Positions 7,995-16,500 of a DNA stretch of 33,690 nt are shown piece by piece (the first letter of the stretch is position 1; every line of letters starts with the position of its first letter). The notes below the pieces were generated by a model that worked only from the letters and a program-made list of their open reading frames with translations, did no database searches and was not told the origin of the DNA. The translations under genes and the position numbers were made by a program. Source of the stretch: Candidatus Omnitrophota bacterium (GTDB lineage: Bacteria; Omnitrophota; Gorgyraeia; Gygaellales; Profunditerraquicolaceae); assembly GCA_026416665.1 (NCBI GenBank), contig JAOAET010000005.1, positions 1-33,690 on the forward strand. The letters run 5' to 3'.

Positions 7995-9050
7995 TTATTG
8001 TAGGATAACTTCTATATAGCTATTTAAATCTTGGAAGTGTTCTTTTACAGGGCTGTACAAAGCCTCCATCGTCAATTTAACTAAATGCTGCATTCTTTCT
8101 AAATCTTCGTTAGTAAATCTTATTGAAGAGACTTCCAATGCTCCTAAGTTCATTACTCCCAGAACCTTTTGACTTAAATTTAAAGGTAGAATCATTGAAG
8201 AACGAATATAAGGACGCCGCATCCTTTCTCGTATAACTTGCTCGCAGACCTTTTCATCTATTAATAAAGGTCGATTTTCCTGCACAGCTTTACCTGACAA
8301 ACCTGAACCTACTCTGACACGGGTATTCTGAATAACACTATTAGGTAAACCTTCAGCTGCTCGCACCAATAATTCTTTCATTTGTTTATCAAAAAGCATA
8401 ATAGAACCCACATCTGCCCCACTTATCAGTAAAGCAAGTTTCAGTAAGAAGCCTAATAACTCTGAAAATTTATTATGATAGTTATCAAGGAAACGTTTAT
8501 CTCCCCTTTTACTTTCATAAGCAACAGTTAAGATAAAGTCTCCTATTTTACCAATTAACTCTATCATAGTTTGTGCTCGCTGAAATGAGATAACGCGTAT
8601 TTCCATAATAGCCTTCCAAAGTTGCTCTAGATCTACATTCAGGTCATTAGCTAACTGCTGATATGCCTCCTTGGGTTTACGCATAACCAAAATCACAGGC
8701 CCCATAATAACATACGCCAACACTTTATCATTTATTCGTAGTGGAGTAAGAAAATTGTGAAATCCTGGAGGACAGACAAAATTATAATTTCGGTTAACAA
8801 TTGCCTTCCCTCCTAAAAAAGTAGGCAAACAGTAACCGCCACAGGTTTCTAATCCATATATAGATTTTTTAATAAAATCTTTACAGAGGCGGGATTCTTT
8901 ACTATCTTCGGTCAAGATTCTACCTTCAGGATCAACAGTATAAATGCCTATATTACTAACAGAGGAAAACAAATCTTGTAGTCTTTGCCAGTCTTCGATT
9001 CTGACAAGGTCGTTAAATTTTATTGGCTTTTTCCGTGGCCATAAATACAT
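7995..9050 (-). CDS. PocR ligand-binding domain plus GAF domain sensor protein
   Basis: A 351-residue cytoplasmic protein without membrane segments. Residues about 13-175 match the PocR sensory domain, a PAS-related fold named after the propanediol/cobalamin regulator, with conserved Cys residues (LCKDF, CGGYC, VCPPGFHNFLTPL). Residues about 190-335 are a GAF domain (GSIMLFDKQMKELLVRAAEGLP...GLSGKAVQENRPLL). There is no kinase, HTH or cyclase output domain, so it probably acts through a partner protein. It starts directly at the end of the NtrC-type regulator gene (stop 9051, start 9050), making it the last gene of the kinase-regulator operon. A role as an accessory sensor for the kinase or activator is inference. 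Confidence 0.85.
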   Translation of the reverse strand: MYLWPRKKPIKFNDLVRIEDWQRLQDLFSSVSNIGIYTVDPEGRILTEDSKESRLCKDFIKKSIYGLETCGGYCLPTFLGGKAIVNRNYNFVCPPGFHNFLTPLRINDKVLAYVIMGPVILVMRKPKEAYQQLANDLNVDLEQLWKAIMEIRVISFQRAQTMIELIGKIGDFILTVAYESKRGDKRFLDNYHNKFSELLGFLLKLALLISGADVGSIMLFDKQMKELLVRAAEGLPNSVIQNTRVRVGSGLSGKAVQENRPLLIDEKVCEQVIRERMRRPYIRSSMILPLNLSQKVLGVMNLGALEVSSIRFTNEDLERMQHLVKLTMEALYSPVKEHFQDLNSYIEVILQ

Positions 9051-10469
9051 TTATAGACCTTTAGGCGTTATGTTTTTTCTCAGTAGTCCGTATCGCAACA
9101 TCTTCTTATAAAGTGTTGTGCGATTTATCCCTAATGCCTTTGCTGCTTCATTACGATTCCAATTTACTGAATTAAGTGTTCTCAGAATTATATCTTTTTC
9201 AGGATTACGCAATGCTTCTTTAAGACAGGTGGCTTCCTCTGTTAAAGCTATTGACCTTTTACTTGCTAAAAGTGTGTCAGGAAAATCTTCAGCAGTAATG
9301 ATACTACTTTTACAAAGAATAACCGCCCTTTCTATCACATTTTCAAGCTCACGGATATTACCTGGCCAATGATAGTTCATTAAGATAGACATCGCCTTAT
9401 CAGAAACACCCTCTACTTTTTTGGCAATGCGTTTTGCATGTTTATTAATAAAAGACTCAACCAACAGAGGGATATCGGATTTTCTATCACGTAATGGTGG
9501 CACTTGTATTGCAATAATGTTAAGTCTATAGTAAAGGTCTTGCCTAAATTTACCCTCAAGAATTAACTTCTGAAGATCCTGATTTGTTGCAGCTATTACT
9601 CGTACATCTACCTTTCGTGTAACAGACTCACCTACTCGTTCAAACTCACCTTCCTGTAAGACCCTTAAGATTTTCACCTGTAAGTTAGGAGTGAAGGCAT
9701 CAATTTCGTCAAGAAAAATCGTTCCACCATCTGCTAACTCAAACCTACCTACTTTATCCTTGATAGCCCCTGTGAAAGCACCTTTGACATGCCCAAACAA
9801 TTCACTTTCTAGTAAAGTTTCAGTAAGTGCCCCACAGCTTACCTCTACAAACGGTTTTGAACGCTCTTTTTCATTACACTGATGAATAGCATGGGCAATC
9901 AAATGCTTGCCTGTACCGCTTTCGCCATAAATAAGCACTGTTGTTCGTGTGTTGGCAATTGCTTCAATAAGATTATAAATTTTTTGCATTTTTTCATCTT
10001 TTCCAATGATACCGTAAAACTCTTGGCGCTGAACCTGCCGAATTTGTTCTTTTAACTTTAAATTCTCCTCTTCTAGTGTCTTTTCTTTTATAAGGCGTTC
10101 AAGAACAACACGAATTTCATTATCAATTATAGGTTTGGTAATATAATCAAATGCCCCCTGCTTAATTGCTTCAACAGCGTTCTCAATACTCCCATAGCCA
10201 GTAATTATAATAACCGATGTCGTTGGATATCGTTTTTTTATTTCGCGAAGTAGCGTCAAACCATCAATCTCTGGCATCTTTAGATCGGTTATAACAACAT
10301 CCGCTAAATAATCATTAAGCTTAGACAGTGCCTCTTGTCCATTAGCAGCAGAGGATACAGTGTACCCTTCCATTGTAAGAAATTCACTTAGAGAACGGCG
10401 AACCAGTGGCTCGTCGTCAACTACTAATATACTAATTTGGCCGTTTTGGGAATAGTTAGTATTATCCAT
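9051..10469 (-). CDS. NtrC-family sigma-54-dependent response regulator
   Basis: 472 residues with three domains. The receiver (about 12-125) has acidic pocket DDE and phosphoacceptor Asp62 in TDLKMP. The AAA+ domain has Walker A GESGTGKH (182-189), the sigma-54 contact loop GAFTGA (230-235), Walker B IFLDEID (251-257) and the LRDRKSDIPLL arginine-finger region. The C-terminal Fis-type HTH contains NRNEAAKALGINRTTLYKKM. Phosphorylation by the adjacent kinase should trigger assembly and open sigma-54 promoters. Its start overlaps the kinase stop by 8 bases. The residue after the Walker A Lys is His rather than the common Glu, a minor oddity. A good candidate target is the sugar-transferase/PEP-CTERM operon; that link is inferred. 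Confidence 0.96.
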   Translation of the reverse strand: MDNTNYSQNGQISILVVDDEPLVRRSLSEFLTMEGYTVSSAANGQEALSKLNDYLADVVITDLKMPEIDGLTLLREIKKRYPTTSVIIITGYGSIENAVEAIKQGAFDYITKPIIDNEIRVVLERLIKEKTLEEENLKLKEQIRQVQRQEFYGIIGKDEKMQKIYNLIEAIANTRTTVLIYGESGTGKHLIAHAIHQCNEKERSKPFVEVSCGALTETLLESELFGHVKGAFTGAIKDKVGRFELADGGTIFLDEIDAFTPNLQVKILRVLQEGEFERVGESVTRKVDVRVIAATNQDLQKLILEGKFRQDLYYRLNIIAIQVPPLRDRKSDIPLLVESFINKHAKRIAKKVEGVSDKAMSILMNYHWPGNIRELENVIERAVILCKSSIITAEDFPDTLLASKRSIALTEEATCLKEALRNPEKDIILRTLNSVNWNRNEAAKALGINRTTLYKKMLRYGLLRKNITPKGL

Positions 10470-11679
10470 AAATTATATGCCTACGGGGAATCAGAATATG
10501 AAAAGTGCTCCCATAGCCAACAGCACTTTCTACAGTAATAGAGCCATCATATTTATTCATAATTTCTTTACAAATTGCCAATCCCAACCCTGTGCCTTTT
10601 TCTACATGTTTAGTCGTAAAGAAGGCATCAAAAATTTTTTCCCGTATATCTTCAGGAATACCTGGCCCGTTATCTTGTATACTTATTTTGACAACTGTTT
10701 CCTCTACCTCAGTGCGCAACTTAAGAATACCTTTTTCAGGCATAGCATCTAAGGCATTTTTTATTATATTTATAAAAACATGGGAAATACCAATATCTAG
10801 GACCTTAAGAGGTCTAGGATAATATTCTTTAACTATCTCAATCTTATTTTTTATCCGTTCCGAAAACATAGCAATAGTTTCATCTAATAAGGCATGAATA
10901 TCTAAGTAGGTTTTTGGTTTCACTATGGCTTGGTTTACTTGATAAGAAAACTGCAAGAGAGATTTCGTTACATTCTCTATACGATTTAACCCGCGTTTTA
11001 TTTCTAGTAGATACTCTCTTACTATGGAATTAGAATCTATCTGTTTAAGCAACATATTAGTATAGCGGATTATACCGTCAAGAGGGTTATTTACTTCGTG
11101 AACAACGTGAGCAGCCAACTTGCCCACCGAGGCATATTTCTCTAACATCATCTTCTGCTTATCCAAATTTTCTTTTTCTTTCTTTAGACGCTCAGTAATA
11201 CCTATATTATAAGCAATTAAACCTGCATATTCTGCTATCAGGCAGGCGTATTTAAAGTCTTGTTCCGAAAAAGACTCTCCTGTTGTTTTATCTGCAATAT
11301 TAATCACCCCTAAAACCCCACCTTCAGGATTAGAAACAGGCAAAGAGATAAAAGATTTAGTATGATAATGTTTGAAACCGTTTTTACCAAAGCGATTATC
11401 TCGATCAACGTCCTTAACTAATACTGGCGTCTTCTGGGCAGCTATTTTTCCTGATACACCTTCACCAAGACGAAAACGAATACCACGAATATTTATTTGT
11501 TTAGTACTATAGTATGAATCAACAACTAATTCTTTTGTTTTTGCATCAAACACAAGCAAAGAACCACTCTCCGCAGAAAGCATCTCTAATAGGTCATAAA
11601 GGGTATCTTTTAAAAAATCTCTAACCTTTTTTTCGATTTCTAATGTAGTTTCGTCGAATTCTGTTGCCTTGTTATGCAT
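10462..11679 (-). CDS. Soluble GAF-domain sensor histidine kinase
   Basis: 405 residues. The N-terminal GAF domain spans about 25-160 (SGSLLVFDAKTKELVV...GVLGVINIADKTTG). A short coiled coil is followed by the HisKA H-box HVVHEVNNPL with His194. The HATPase domain shows the N-box NIIKNALDAMP, G1 DNGPGI, F-box DAFFTTK and G2 GTGLGLAI. No transmembrane segment is present, so the signal is cytoplasmic, unlike membrane-bound PrsK kinases of other PEP-CTERM systems. It partners with the overlapping NtrC-type regulator downstream and follows the TPR lipoprotein gene by 10 bp. Confidence 0.95.
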   Translation of the reverse strand: MHNKATEFDETTLEIEKKVRDFLKDTLYDLLEMLSAESGSLLVFDAKTKELVVDSYYSTKQINIRGIRFRLGEGVSGKIAAQKTPVLVKDVDRDNRFGKNGFKHYHTKSFISLPVSNPEGGVLGVINIADKTTGESFSEQDFKYACLIAEYAGLIAYNIGITERLKKEKENLDKQKMMLEKYASVGKLAAHVVHEVNNPLDGIIRYTNMLLKQIDSNSIVREYLLEIKRGLNRIENVTKSLLQFSYQVNQAIVKPKTYLDIHALLDETIAMFSERIKNKIEIVKEYYPRPLKVLDIGISHVFINIIKNALDAMPEKGILKLRTEVEETVVKISIQDNGPGIPEDIREKIFDAFFTTKHVEKGTGLGLAICKEIMNKYDGSITVESAVGYGSTFHILIPRRHIIYG

Positions 11680-11689
11680 AGAATTTTCT

Positions 11690-12526
11690 TTACAGTTTTT
11701 TAATTAAAGACTTTGCAGTGGCTGTTAATCTACTTTGAGGAAAATCATTAATAAGACGTTGAAGAGTTTCTCTTGCCTTTTGATTATCGTTTAATTTTTG
11801 TTGATAGATTAATGCTATATCAAACAGAATTCTATCCATTGAAGCTTTAGACTGAAATTTCTGAATAATTTCTTCGAGAGTTTGAATAGCCTTACCCCAC
11901 TGTCTTAATTCAGTATAACAAGAAGCAATTAGCTTGTAACATTCCAATGCTATTGGTGAATTAGGATACTTTTGAATCAACCCTTCATAGTGTTTAACTG
12001 CTCTCTGATAGGCGTAGTTCATCTTTTCAGGGATATGTTCTGATTTATAAACCTGTGCTATAAGTATAGGCATCCTTAAACCATTTGGAGTAAGGGGATA
12101 TTCATTTATTATTTTTTCGTATTCTAAAATTGCTGAATCAATCTTTCCTTCCAATTGGTAAGATTGTCCAAGTTGCACTAAAATCTCACTACAAATAATT
12201 GGCGATTGTGAGTAATTTTTTAGCATTTCATTCAATAATTTTCTTCCGTTTTCATATTCTTTCTTAGCAAAATACAGTTTTGCAATATTAAACTGGGCAT
12301 CAACTGTAAGAATATTTTTAGGATATTGTCTTATGAACTTTTCTAATTTAGCAATACACTCGCCAAATTTTTTAGCAGGATTAGCAGTAGGATTAAGTAA
12401 AATAATTTTAGTTTCTTTCATAATCTTCCAGTATTGCCTCTCAATGGCATACTGGTCATTTTCGCAGCCACTCAAAATAACAACAAACAAACAACAAATT
12501 AAATATAAAAACCTTGTTTGTCTCAT
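11690..12526 (-). CDS. TPR-repeat lipoprotein
   Basis: 278 residues with a lipoprotein signal peptide ending in the lipobox LSGC (Cys near residue 21), so it should be anchored in an envelope membrane. The rest is a series of about six TPR-like helical pairs with the outer-membrane TPR look (FIRQYPKNILTVDAQFNIAKLYFAKKEYENG; EYEKIINEYPLTPNG; TLQRLINDFPQSRL), resembling BamD/YbgF-type helper proteins. The ATG overlaps the stop of the upstream membrane-protein gene by 4 bases (ATGA). Position in the sensor-kinase operon suggests an envelope scaffold linked to that system. Its precise job is unknown. Confidence 0.85.
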   Translation of the reverse strand: MRQTRFLYLICCLFVVILSGCENDQYAIERQYWKIMKETKIILLNPTANPAKKFGECIAKLEKFIRQYPKNILTVDAQFNIAKLYFAKKEYENGRKLLNEMLKNYSQSPIICSEILVQLGQSYQLEGKIDSAILEYEKIINEYPLTPNGLRMPILIAQVYKSEHIPEKMNYAYQRAVKHYEGLIQKYPNSPIALECYKLIASCYTELRQWGKAIQTLEEIIQKFQSKASMDRILFDIALIYQQKLNDNQKARETLQRLINDFPQSRLTATAKSLIKKL

Positions 12527-13407
12527 TGGTTTTTCGTATATTTTAGATATAAATATGTGCTTGCTACTGTCATAAATAAGTCAACAATTAAAGCATTAAC
12601 CAGGGTTCCAATAATACAAATATATAACACAAATTCAGGGAACATTTTTTCGATTATCTTGGTGGTATTATCCTGCAAAATAATAATTGGAATATAAAAC
12701 AAAAATGGTAAAACTACAATTATAAAAGTTATCCAAAAATTTTTGAAAAATAATAAAATACCTTTACCAATTGCTTTAAAAACTCCGTTTTGAGCAACAA
12801 TAATAAATGGTACAGAATAAATAAATAAACATTGTAAAAAAATAGCAATTAAAAAGTTCAATGTTAGCATACTTACCGAATAAATAATCTGGGAATTCAG
12901 CTTTAGAAAACTCATTATGTTTGAAAAGATAATGCTTTTTACAATATGTAAATTTATCTTTAAAAAAATATTAAAAATTATAATTACAGTTAAAATAACA
13001 AAAAATAGACTCCAGTATTTTTTTAGCACCAATATCAATTCGTTTGACCACTTTAAAACAGTTTTTTTTGAAAAAGCCAAAACTGCAAATCTAACCGCTA
13101 AACCAGTTGTCAAAGGTCCAATAAAAAGCGAAAGAAAATTACGTGACAGTGAAGCCAATTTAGGCAATAAAAGAAAATTAGAAGGGTAATGTAAATATAC
13201 CTCTCCCCAAAATACCCTTATCGGTGGTCCTAAAAATTTAATGAAAGGTTGTCTAGGAATAAGATATATTAAAACTAAAAAAACAAGTTCAACCAAAGCA
13301 AAAAAAAGAAAAGGAAAAATTACTTTTTTTTGGGATATAAGTGCTTGGAATAATTCATGATATAATTCAATTAATGAGACGTTGTTTTTTTTCTCCTCTC
13401 TTATCAT
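12523..13407 (-). CDS. Polytopic membrane protein, function unknown
   Basis: 294 residues, very hydrophobic, with about six membrane segments (for example FPFLFFALVELVFLVLIYLI, FFVILTVIIIFNIFL, NFLIAIFLQCLFIYSVPFII) and few charged residues. The layout, with a short cytoplasmic N-terminus and an internal KAIGKGILLFFKNF segment, resembles uncharacterised six-TM membrane domain families of the DUF975 kind, but I cannot assign one. It is the first gene of the kinase-regulator operon, behind a good sigma-70 promoter, and its stop overlaps the TPR lipoprotein start. The ATG at 13407 lacks a clear ribosome binding site. Confidence 0.7.
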   Translation of the reverse strand: MIREEKKNNVSLIELYHELFQALISQKKVIFPFLFFALVELVFLVLIYLIPRQPFIKFLGPPIRVFWGEVYLHYPSNFLLLPKLASLSRNFLSLFIGPLTTGLAVRFAVLAFSKKTVLKWSNELILVLKKYWSLFFVILTVIIIFNIFLKINLHIVKSIIFSNIMSFLKLNSQIIYSVSMLTLNFLIAIFLQCLFIYSVPFIIVAQNGVFKAIGKGILLFFKNFWITFIIVVLPFLFYIPIIILQDNTTKIIEKMFPEFVLYICIIGTLVNALIVDLFMTVASTYLYLKYTKNQ

Positions 13408-13465
13408 TTAAATATTTTCTTGGAAACGTTTACTGAATGTTTATTTTCTGCAACATATTTGTTAA

Positions 13466-13494
13466 AGTTTAGCACTCCAAATAGTTTTTGTCAA
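13466..13494 (-). promoter_or_regulatory. Sigma-70-type promoter of the sensor-regulator operon
   Basis: TTGACA (13489-13494), a 17-base spacer, TAAACT (13466-13471) on the minus strand, about 60 bases before the ATG at 13407. It would drive membrane protein, TPR lipoprotein, kinase, regulator and PocR-GAF genes as one transcript. Confidence 0.75.
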
Positions 13495-13539
13495 GTTCTA
13501 AACCTTAAAAATTTCAAAGTGATATAAATTTTAATAAGT

Positions 13540-13561
13540 AAAAAAGCAGAGTTTTCTCTGC
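13540..13561 (-). terminator. Intrinsic terminator downstream of the PEP-CTERM operon
   Basis: GCAGAG (13546-13551) pairs with CTCTGC (13556-13561) around a 4-base loop. On the minus strand the stem is followed by six Ts (13540-13545). With the hairpin at 13628-13655 it makes a tandem stop before the next operon promoter. Confidence 0.75.
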
Positions 13562-13627
13562 CTTTTAATTTTAAATTTAGTTTTTTTAACCAATTTAAAA
13601 AAATTGTGTTGCAATAAATTTTTTTAA

Positions 13628-13655
13628 AAGGGCATGCTTAAAAGAACATGCCCTT
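13628..13655 (-). terminator. 9-bp hairpin after the last PEP-CTERM gene
   Basis: AAGGGCATG (13628-13636) and CATGCCCTT (13647-13655) form a perfect 9-bp stem with a 10-base loop. The minus-strand T tract is short (TT then A-rich), so it may slow or protect the transcript end more than terminate it; a better terminator follows at 13540-13561. Confidence 0.6.
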
Positions 13656-13745
13656 CTTTCATTTCTCTTTTGAAAATGAACAACTTCCGAAATAGTTCTT
13701 TATAGAAACGCTGACTTTCACAGGTAAATAAAATCTTTAAGGATA

Positions 13746-14348
13746 CTATTTTTTTCTTGACCTAATTATTCCTAGCGCACCTAATCCTAATAAAGCAATC
13801 GTTGCAGGTTCAGGAACTGGCGAAGTTGAACCACCGCTAATTGGCATATCCCAGTTTTTTATCTGGTTATTCCAAAATAAAGGACCACTTAGAGTATAAG
13901 TTTGAGCCCAAACTTGTCCTTCATCCCATGCCCAATTAGTTCCTTGACTATTCCACATGCGGTCACTGTCAATCAAAGAATAATTTACTTGCAGTACAAT
14001 TGGATCCTGCAATGTTGTTATAGGATGACCCGAAGCAATAGCCCACTTTACCGCATTATTTTCAACAAAAATTTCAGAAGTCCAACTACCAGGGTTTATT
14101 ACTTGAAAACTTGCAGAATTTAATTTAGTTATGTCAAAAACATCTGCCTCAAAACGAAGCTGTAGAACATTAACACTTACATTGGGGTTTTCAAAGTAAA
14201 AATAGTACCTGGCAATTCCACTTGCTGAAGTTGCATTCCAACTGTTATTAAAGTTAGGATCCACTACTCCGCTTGAAGAAAACGGCAGAGCAAATGCCCC
14301 TTTAATTAAACACAATATAAAAATGCTTACCACAAACAACTTTTTCAT
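13746..14348 (-). CDS. PEP-CTERM sorting-domain protein (200 aa)
   Basis: An exported protein with an N-terminal signal peptide (MKKLFVVSIFILCLIKGAFA), a beta-rich body of about 150 residues with no recognised domain, and a textbook PEP-CTERM tail: VPEPATIALLGLGALGIIRSRKK, that is, the PEP motif, a hydrophobic segment and a basic cluster. The tail should be recognised and cleaved by the exosortase encoded about 3 kb upstream in the same direction. A GGGGGTGA ribosome binding site precedes the ATG. It is the last gene of the sugar-transferase/PEP-CTERM unit, followed by hairpins. The body has several Trp and aromatic residues, as in surface or polysaccharide-associated proteins, but function is unknown. 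Confidence 0.9.
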   Translation of the reverse strand: MKKLFVVSIFILCLIKGAFALPFSSSGVVDPNFNNSWNATSASGIARYYFYFENPNVSVNVLQLRFEADVFDITKLNSASFQVINPGSWTSEIFVENNAVKWAIASGHPITTLQDPIVLQVNYSLIDSDRMWNSQGTNWAWDEGQVWAQTYTLSGPLFWNNQIKNWDMPISGGSTSPVPEPATIALLGLGALGIIRSRKK

Positions 14349-14459
14349 TTTGATTTCTTCACCCCCTTTCTGATGAAAGATATTTATTTGTTAATTACAC
14401 CAACGCCCCCCACCTAAACGCATTTTATCCCCCGATTTTATAACTTCTGAAAAGTAGTA

Positions 14460-15260
14460 TTAACATCCCATTCTTCTTTTTCTAAATCCCATAACTCCAA
14501 GAATCCCCAAACCTAACAAAGTTATTGTTCCAGGTTCTGGCACGGGATTAACTGTTGCTTTTAAATTCAAAACGTCATTTCCACATTCCATTGTCCAATG
14601 AACTCCAATAGTTCTTTGGATAGATGCATCTATCCCAAAGTAAGACAGTGGAATAGCTGCTTCAAGCACATAATGATTATTTTGGTTACCGCTGTAAACA
14701 AAAGGCACTGCTCTTGGATTTAAACCATAGAGCAAACGAAATGGATTTGCGGCAGTGTAATCAGGAGCAGGTGAACCATCGTAATAAACACCTTCCCAAG
14801 CAATTGCCTGATAGAGTAATGCTTGTGTTCCCTTAAAAGTACTCACATCCAAAGCATATTCATAACCAGATTTATTTAGATCAATATCAAAAGCAATATC
14901 TCCTGGCACAAAGTGCGGATTACCAGGTGCTTGGTATCCGCTAAAAGGAAGGCCTGTAATTATTGCCAAATATATATTATACTCATCATTATCAAAATAT
15001 ATTGCCTCTGCATCAAACACATTATAATAAGACCAACCAGGTCCTACCTGTGTCCACTGATGATAAATATCTGCATTATCTTCAGTAAATACATCCACGG
15101 TTGTACCTGTAGGACGATTATTATCAAGATAACCTATAGCATTGGCTGCAGCAAGATTTATTCCCCAATCATTTACGAAACCATCAATAGTATAAGCGAA
15201 AACTGATCCCCTTATACTTAAAAATAACACTGCCAACAAAATAATACTCAATCTTTTCAT
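14460..15260 (-). CDS. PEP-CTERM protein with CBM9-like body (266 aa)
   Basis: Signal peptide (MKRLSIILLAVLFLSIRGSVFA), then a beta-sandwich body opening YTIDGFVNDWG, with EAIYFDNDEYNIYLAIITG and later VLEAAIPLSYFG. This arrangement resembles family 9-type carbohydrate-binding or DOMON-like domains, so binding to sugar polymers is a reasonable inference. The C-terminus is a PEP-CTERM signal (VPEPGTITLLGLGILGVMGFRKRR), but three further residues, MGC, follow the basic cluster; a terminal Cys is unusual for these tails. The ribosome binding site is AAAGGAGATAAGGAG. It lies 35 bp after the sugar transferase gene and is probably cotranscribed with it. Confidence 0.88.
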   Translation of the reverse strand: MKRLSIILLAVLFLSIRGSVFAYTIDGFVNDWGINLAAANAIGYLDNNRPTGTTVDVFTEDNADIYHQWTQVGPGWSYYNVFDAEAIYFDNDEYNIYLAIITGLPFSGYQAPGNPHFVPGDIAFDIDLNKSGYEYALDVSTFKGTQALLYQAIAWEGVYYDGSPAPDYTAANPFRLLYGLNPRAVPFVYSGNQNNHYVLEAAIPLSYFGIDASIQRTIGVHWTMECGNDVLNLKATVNPVPEPGTITLLGLGILGVMGFRKRRMGC

Positions 15261-15295
15261 CTCCTTATCTCCTTTCTTAAGTTACAAAGTGATTT

Positions 15296-16162
15296 TTAGT
15301 TAGCACCTCTTCCTGTTAGAACTACACCAATTGTTTTTATTAAAATATCTAAATCTGTCATCAAACAACGTTTTCTAATATAGATAAGGTCATATCTGAC
15401 TTTTTGCCTTACGTCTTCTATACTTTCATCATATTTGTGTAACACCTGCGCCAATCCAGTAATACCTGGTTTTACTCTGAATCTTTTCTCATAATCCCTG
15501 ATTATTTTTTTAAGATTATTTACGATCTCAGGACGTTCTGGCCGTGGACCAACAATACTCATCTGACCTAACAGAACATTTACAAGCTGAGGTATTTCAT
15601 CAATACGTAACTTCCTAAGAATCCTTCCCACCGGAGTGACTCTGGGATCGTCTTTAGTTGCCCAAACTGCCCCTGTATTTTTCTCAGCATCCTGGCACAT
15701 AGTTCGCAATTTATAAATCCAGAAAACCTGACCGTTTAAACCTACCCTTTTTTGTCGATAAATAATTGAACCTGGTGATGTTAATTTGATCATAATAGCC
15801 GCTACACAAACTAAAGGCGAAGAAATAATCAATCCGAAAAAAGCTAAAACAATATCCATTAATCTTTTAAATCGGTCAAAGCTTTTTCTAACAAACCGTA
15901 TTAAAAGTCCGCCACAACCACTTATTAACAGAATAAAAGTACTTGGCTCAGGTAGATGTCCATGCTCAATGGGGCGTATTTTTTTTACATAATCGCCGTA
16001 ACTAAATTGTGGACTTCCAACTTTTATTTCGCTATTAAAAAACGAGATAGCAAAAATTAACTTTTTTCCCAAAATTGGCTCAAAGAAAAGTGTCAAAATT
16101 AAGGATAGAATTAGAAGAAATATACAAAAAATAAATTTTTTCTTTCTAATAAAGTCAGACAT
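15296..16162 (-). CDS. Priming sugar transferase with a PEP-CTERM-like anchor in front of the catalytic domain
   Basis: 288 residues. Residues about 96-288 are a bacterial sugar transferase (WcaJ/EpsB-type, transferring a sugar phosphate to undecaprenyl phosphate) with KLRTM, LRIDEIPQLVNVLLGQMSIVGPRPE and RVKPGITGLAQV. The N-terminus is not the usual multi-TM region. It has one signal-like segment (about 9-27), a short 40-residue stretch predicted outside the membrane, then LPEPSTFILLISGCGGLLIRF at 70-90 followed by basic residues. PEP, hydrophobic helix and basic cluster, in the correct topology, match the exosortase recognition signal. It is first in the PEP-CTERM operon, behind a sigma-54-like promoter. 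The enzyme call is firm; processing by exosortase is inference. Confidence 0.9.
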   Translation of the reverse strand: MSDFIRKKKFIFCIFLLILSLILTLFFEPILGKKLIFAISFFNSEIKVGSPQFSYGDYVKKIRPIEHGHLPEPSTFILLISGCGGLLIRFVRKSFDRFKRLMDIVLAFFGLIISSPLVCVAAIMIKLTSPGSIIYRQKRVGLNGQVFWIYKLRTMCQDAEKNTGAVWATKDDPRVTPVGRILRKLRIDEIPQLVNVLLGQMSIVGPRPERPEIVNNLKKIIRDYEKRFRVKPGITGLAQVLHKYDESIEDVRQKVRYDLIYIRKRCLMTDLDILIKTIGVVLTGRGAN

Positions 16163-16352
16163 AGTTTAAGGAAGAACTTCATTAAATAAAAATTAAATAA
16201 AACTAAAAAAATTGCTGCAGTATTCTACGATTATTCTTAATAAAAAACCGCTGTAAAAACAAGTAAATTTCTAACTGCCTCTTTAACTCTTGCAATATTA
16301 ATTTCAAATTTTTCAGATAAATATTAATTTTTCTCATATTCAATATTTTTAG

Positions 16353-16370
16353 TAGCATTTATTATGCCAA
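16353..16370 (-). promoter_or_regulatory. Candidate sigma-54 promoter of the PEP-CTERM/sugar transferase operon
   Basis: Minus-strand TTGGCATAATAAATGCTA. GG and GC are spaced as in sigma-54 -24/-12 elements (consensus TGGCAC-N5-TTGC), with TGGCA intact and TGCT in place of TTGCT. The element ahead of rpoN (TTGGTACAAATTATGCTA) is strikingly alike. The start would be near 16343. Confidence 0.6.
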
Positions 16371-16500
16371 ATTTAAAAATTATTATTTATTTGATTTTTT
16401 ATAATTTATTCTATTCCAAATAGTTATATTCTTATTCTTCTTTTTTAAAGTTTGACTTAAAAGGGTCCTGAATTATTAGAAAAGATGGAAAAAGAGGTTT

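Noticed and set aside
13468-13482. TTAGCACTC, matching half of a CIRCE (HrcA) operator
   Set aside because: The second half GAGTGCTAA is absent at the required distance, and the bases form the -10/spacer of a sigma-70 promoter; chance match.
14349-14459. G-rich minus-strand leader of the last PEP-CTERM gene as a possible G-quadruplex
   Set aside because: Only two long G runs are present; four suitable runs cannot be counted, and one run is simply the ribosome binding site.
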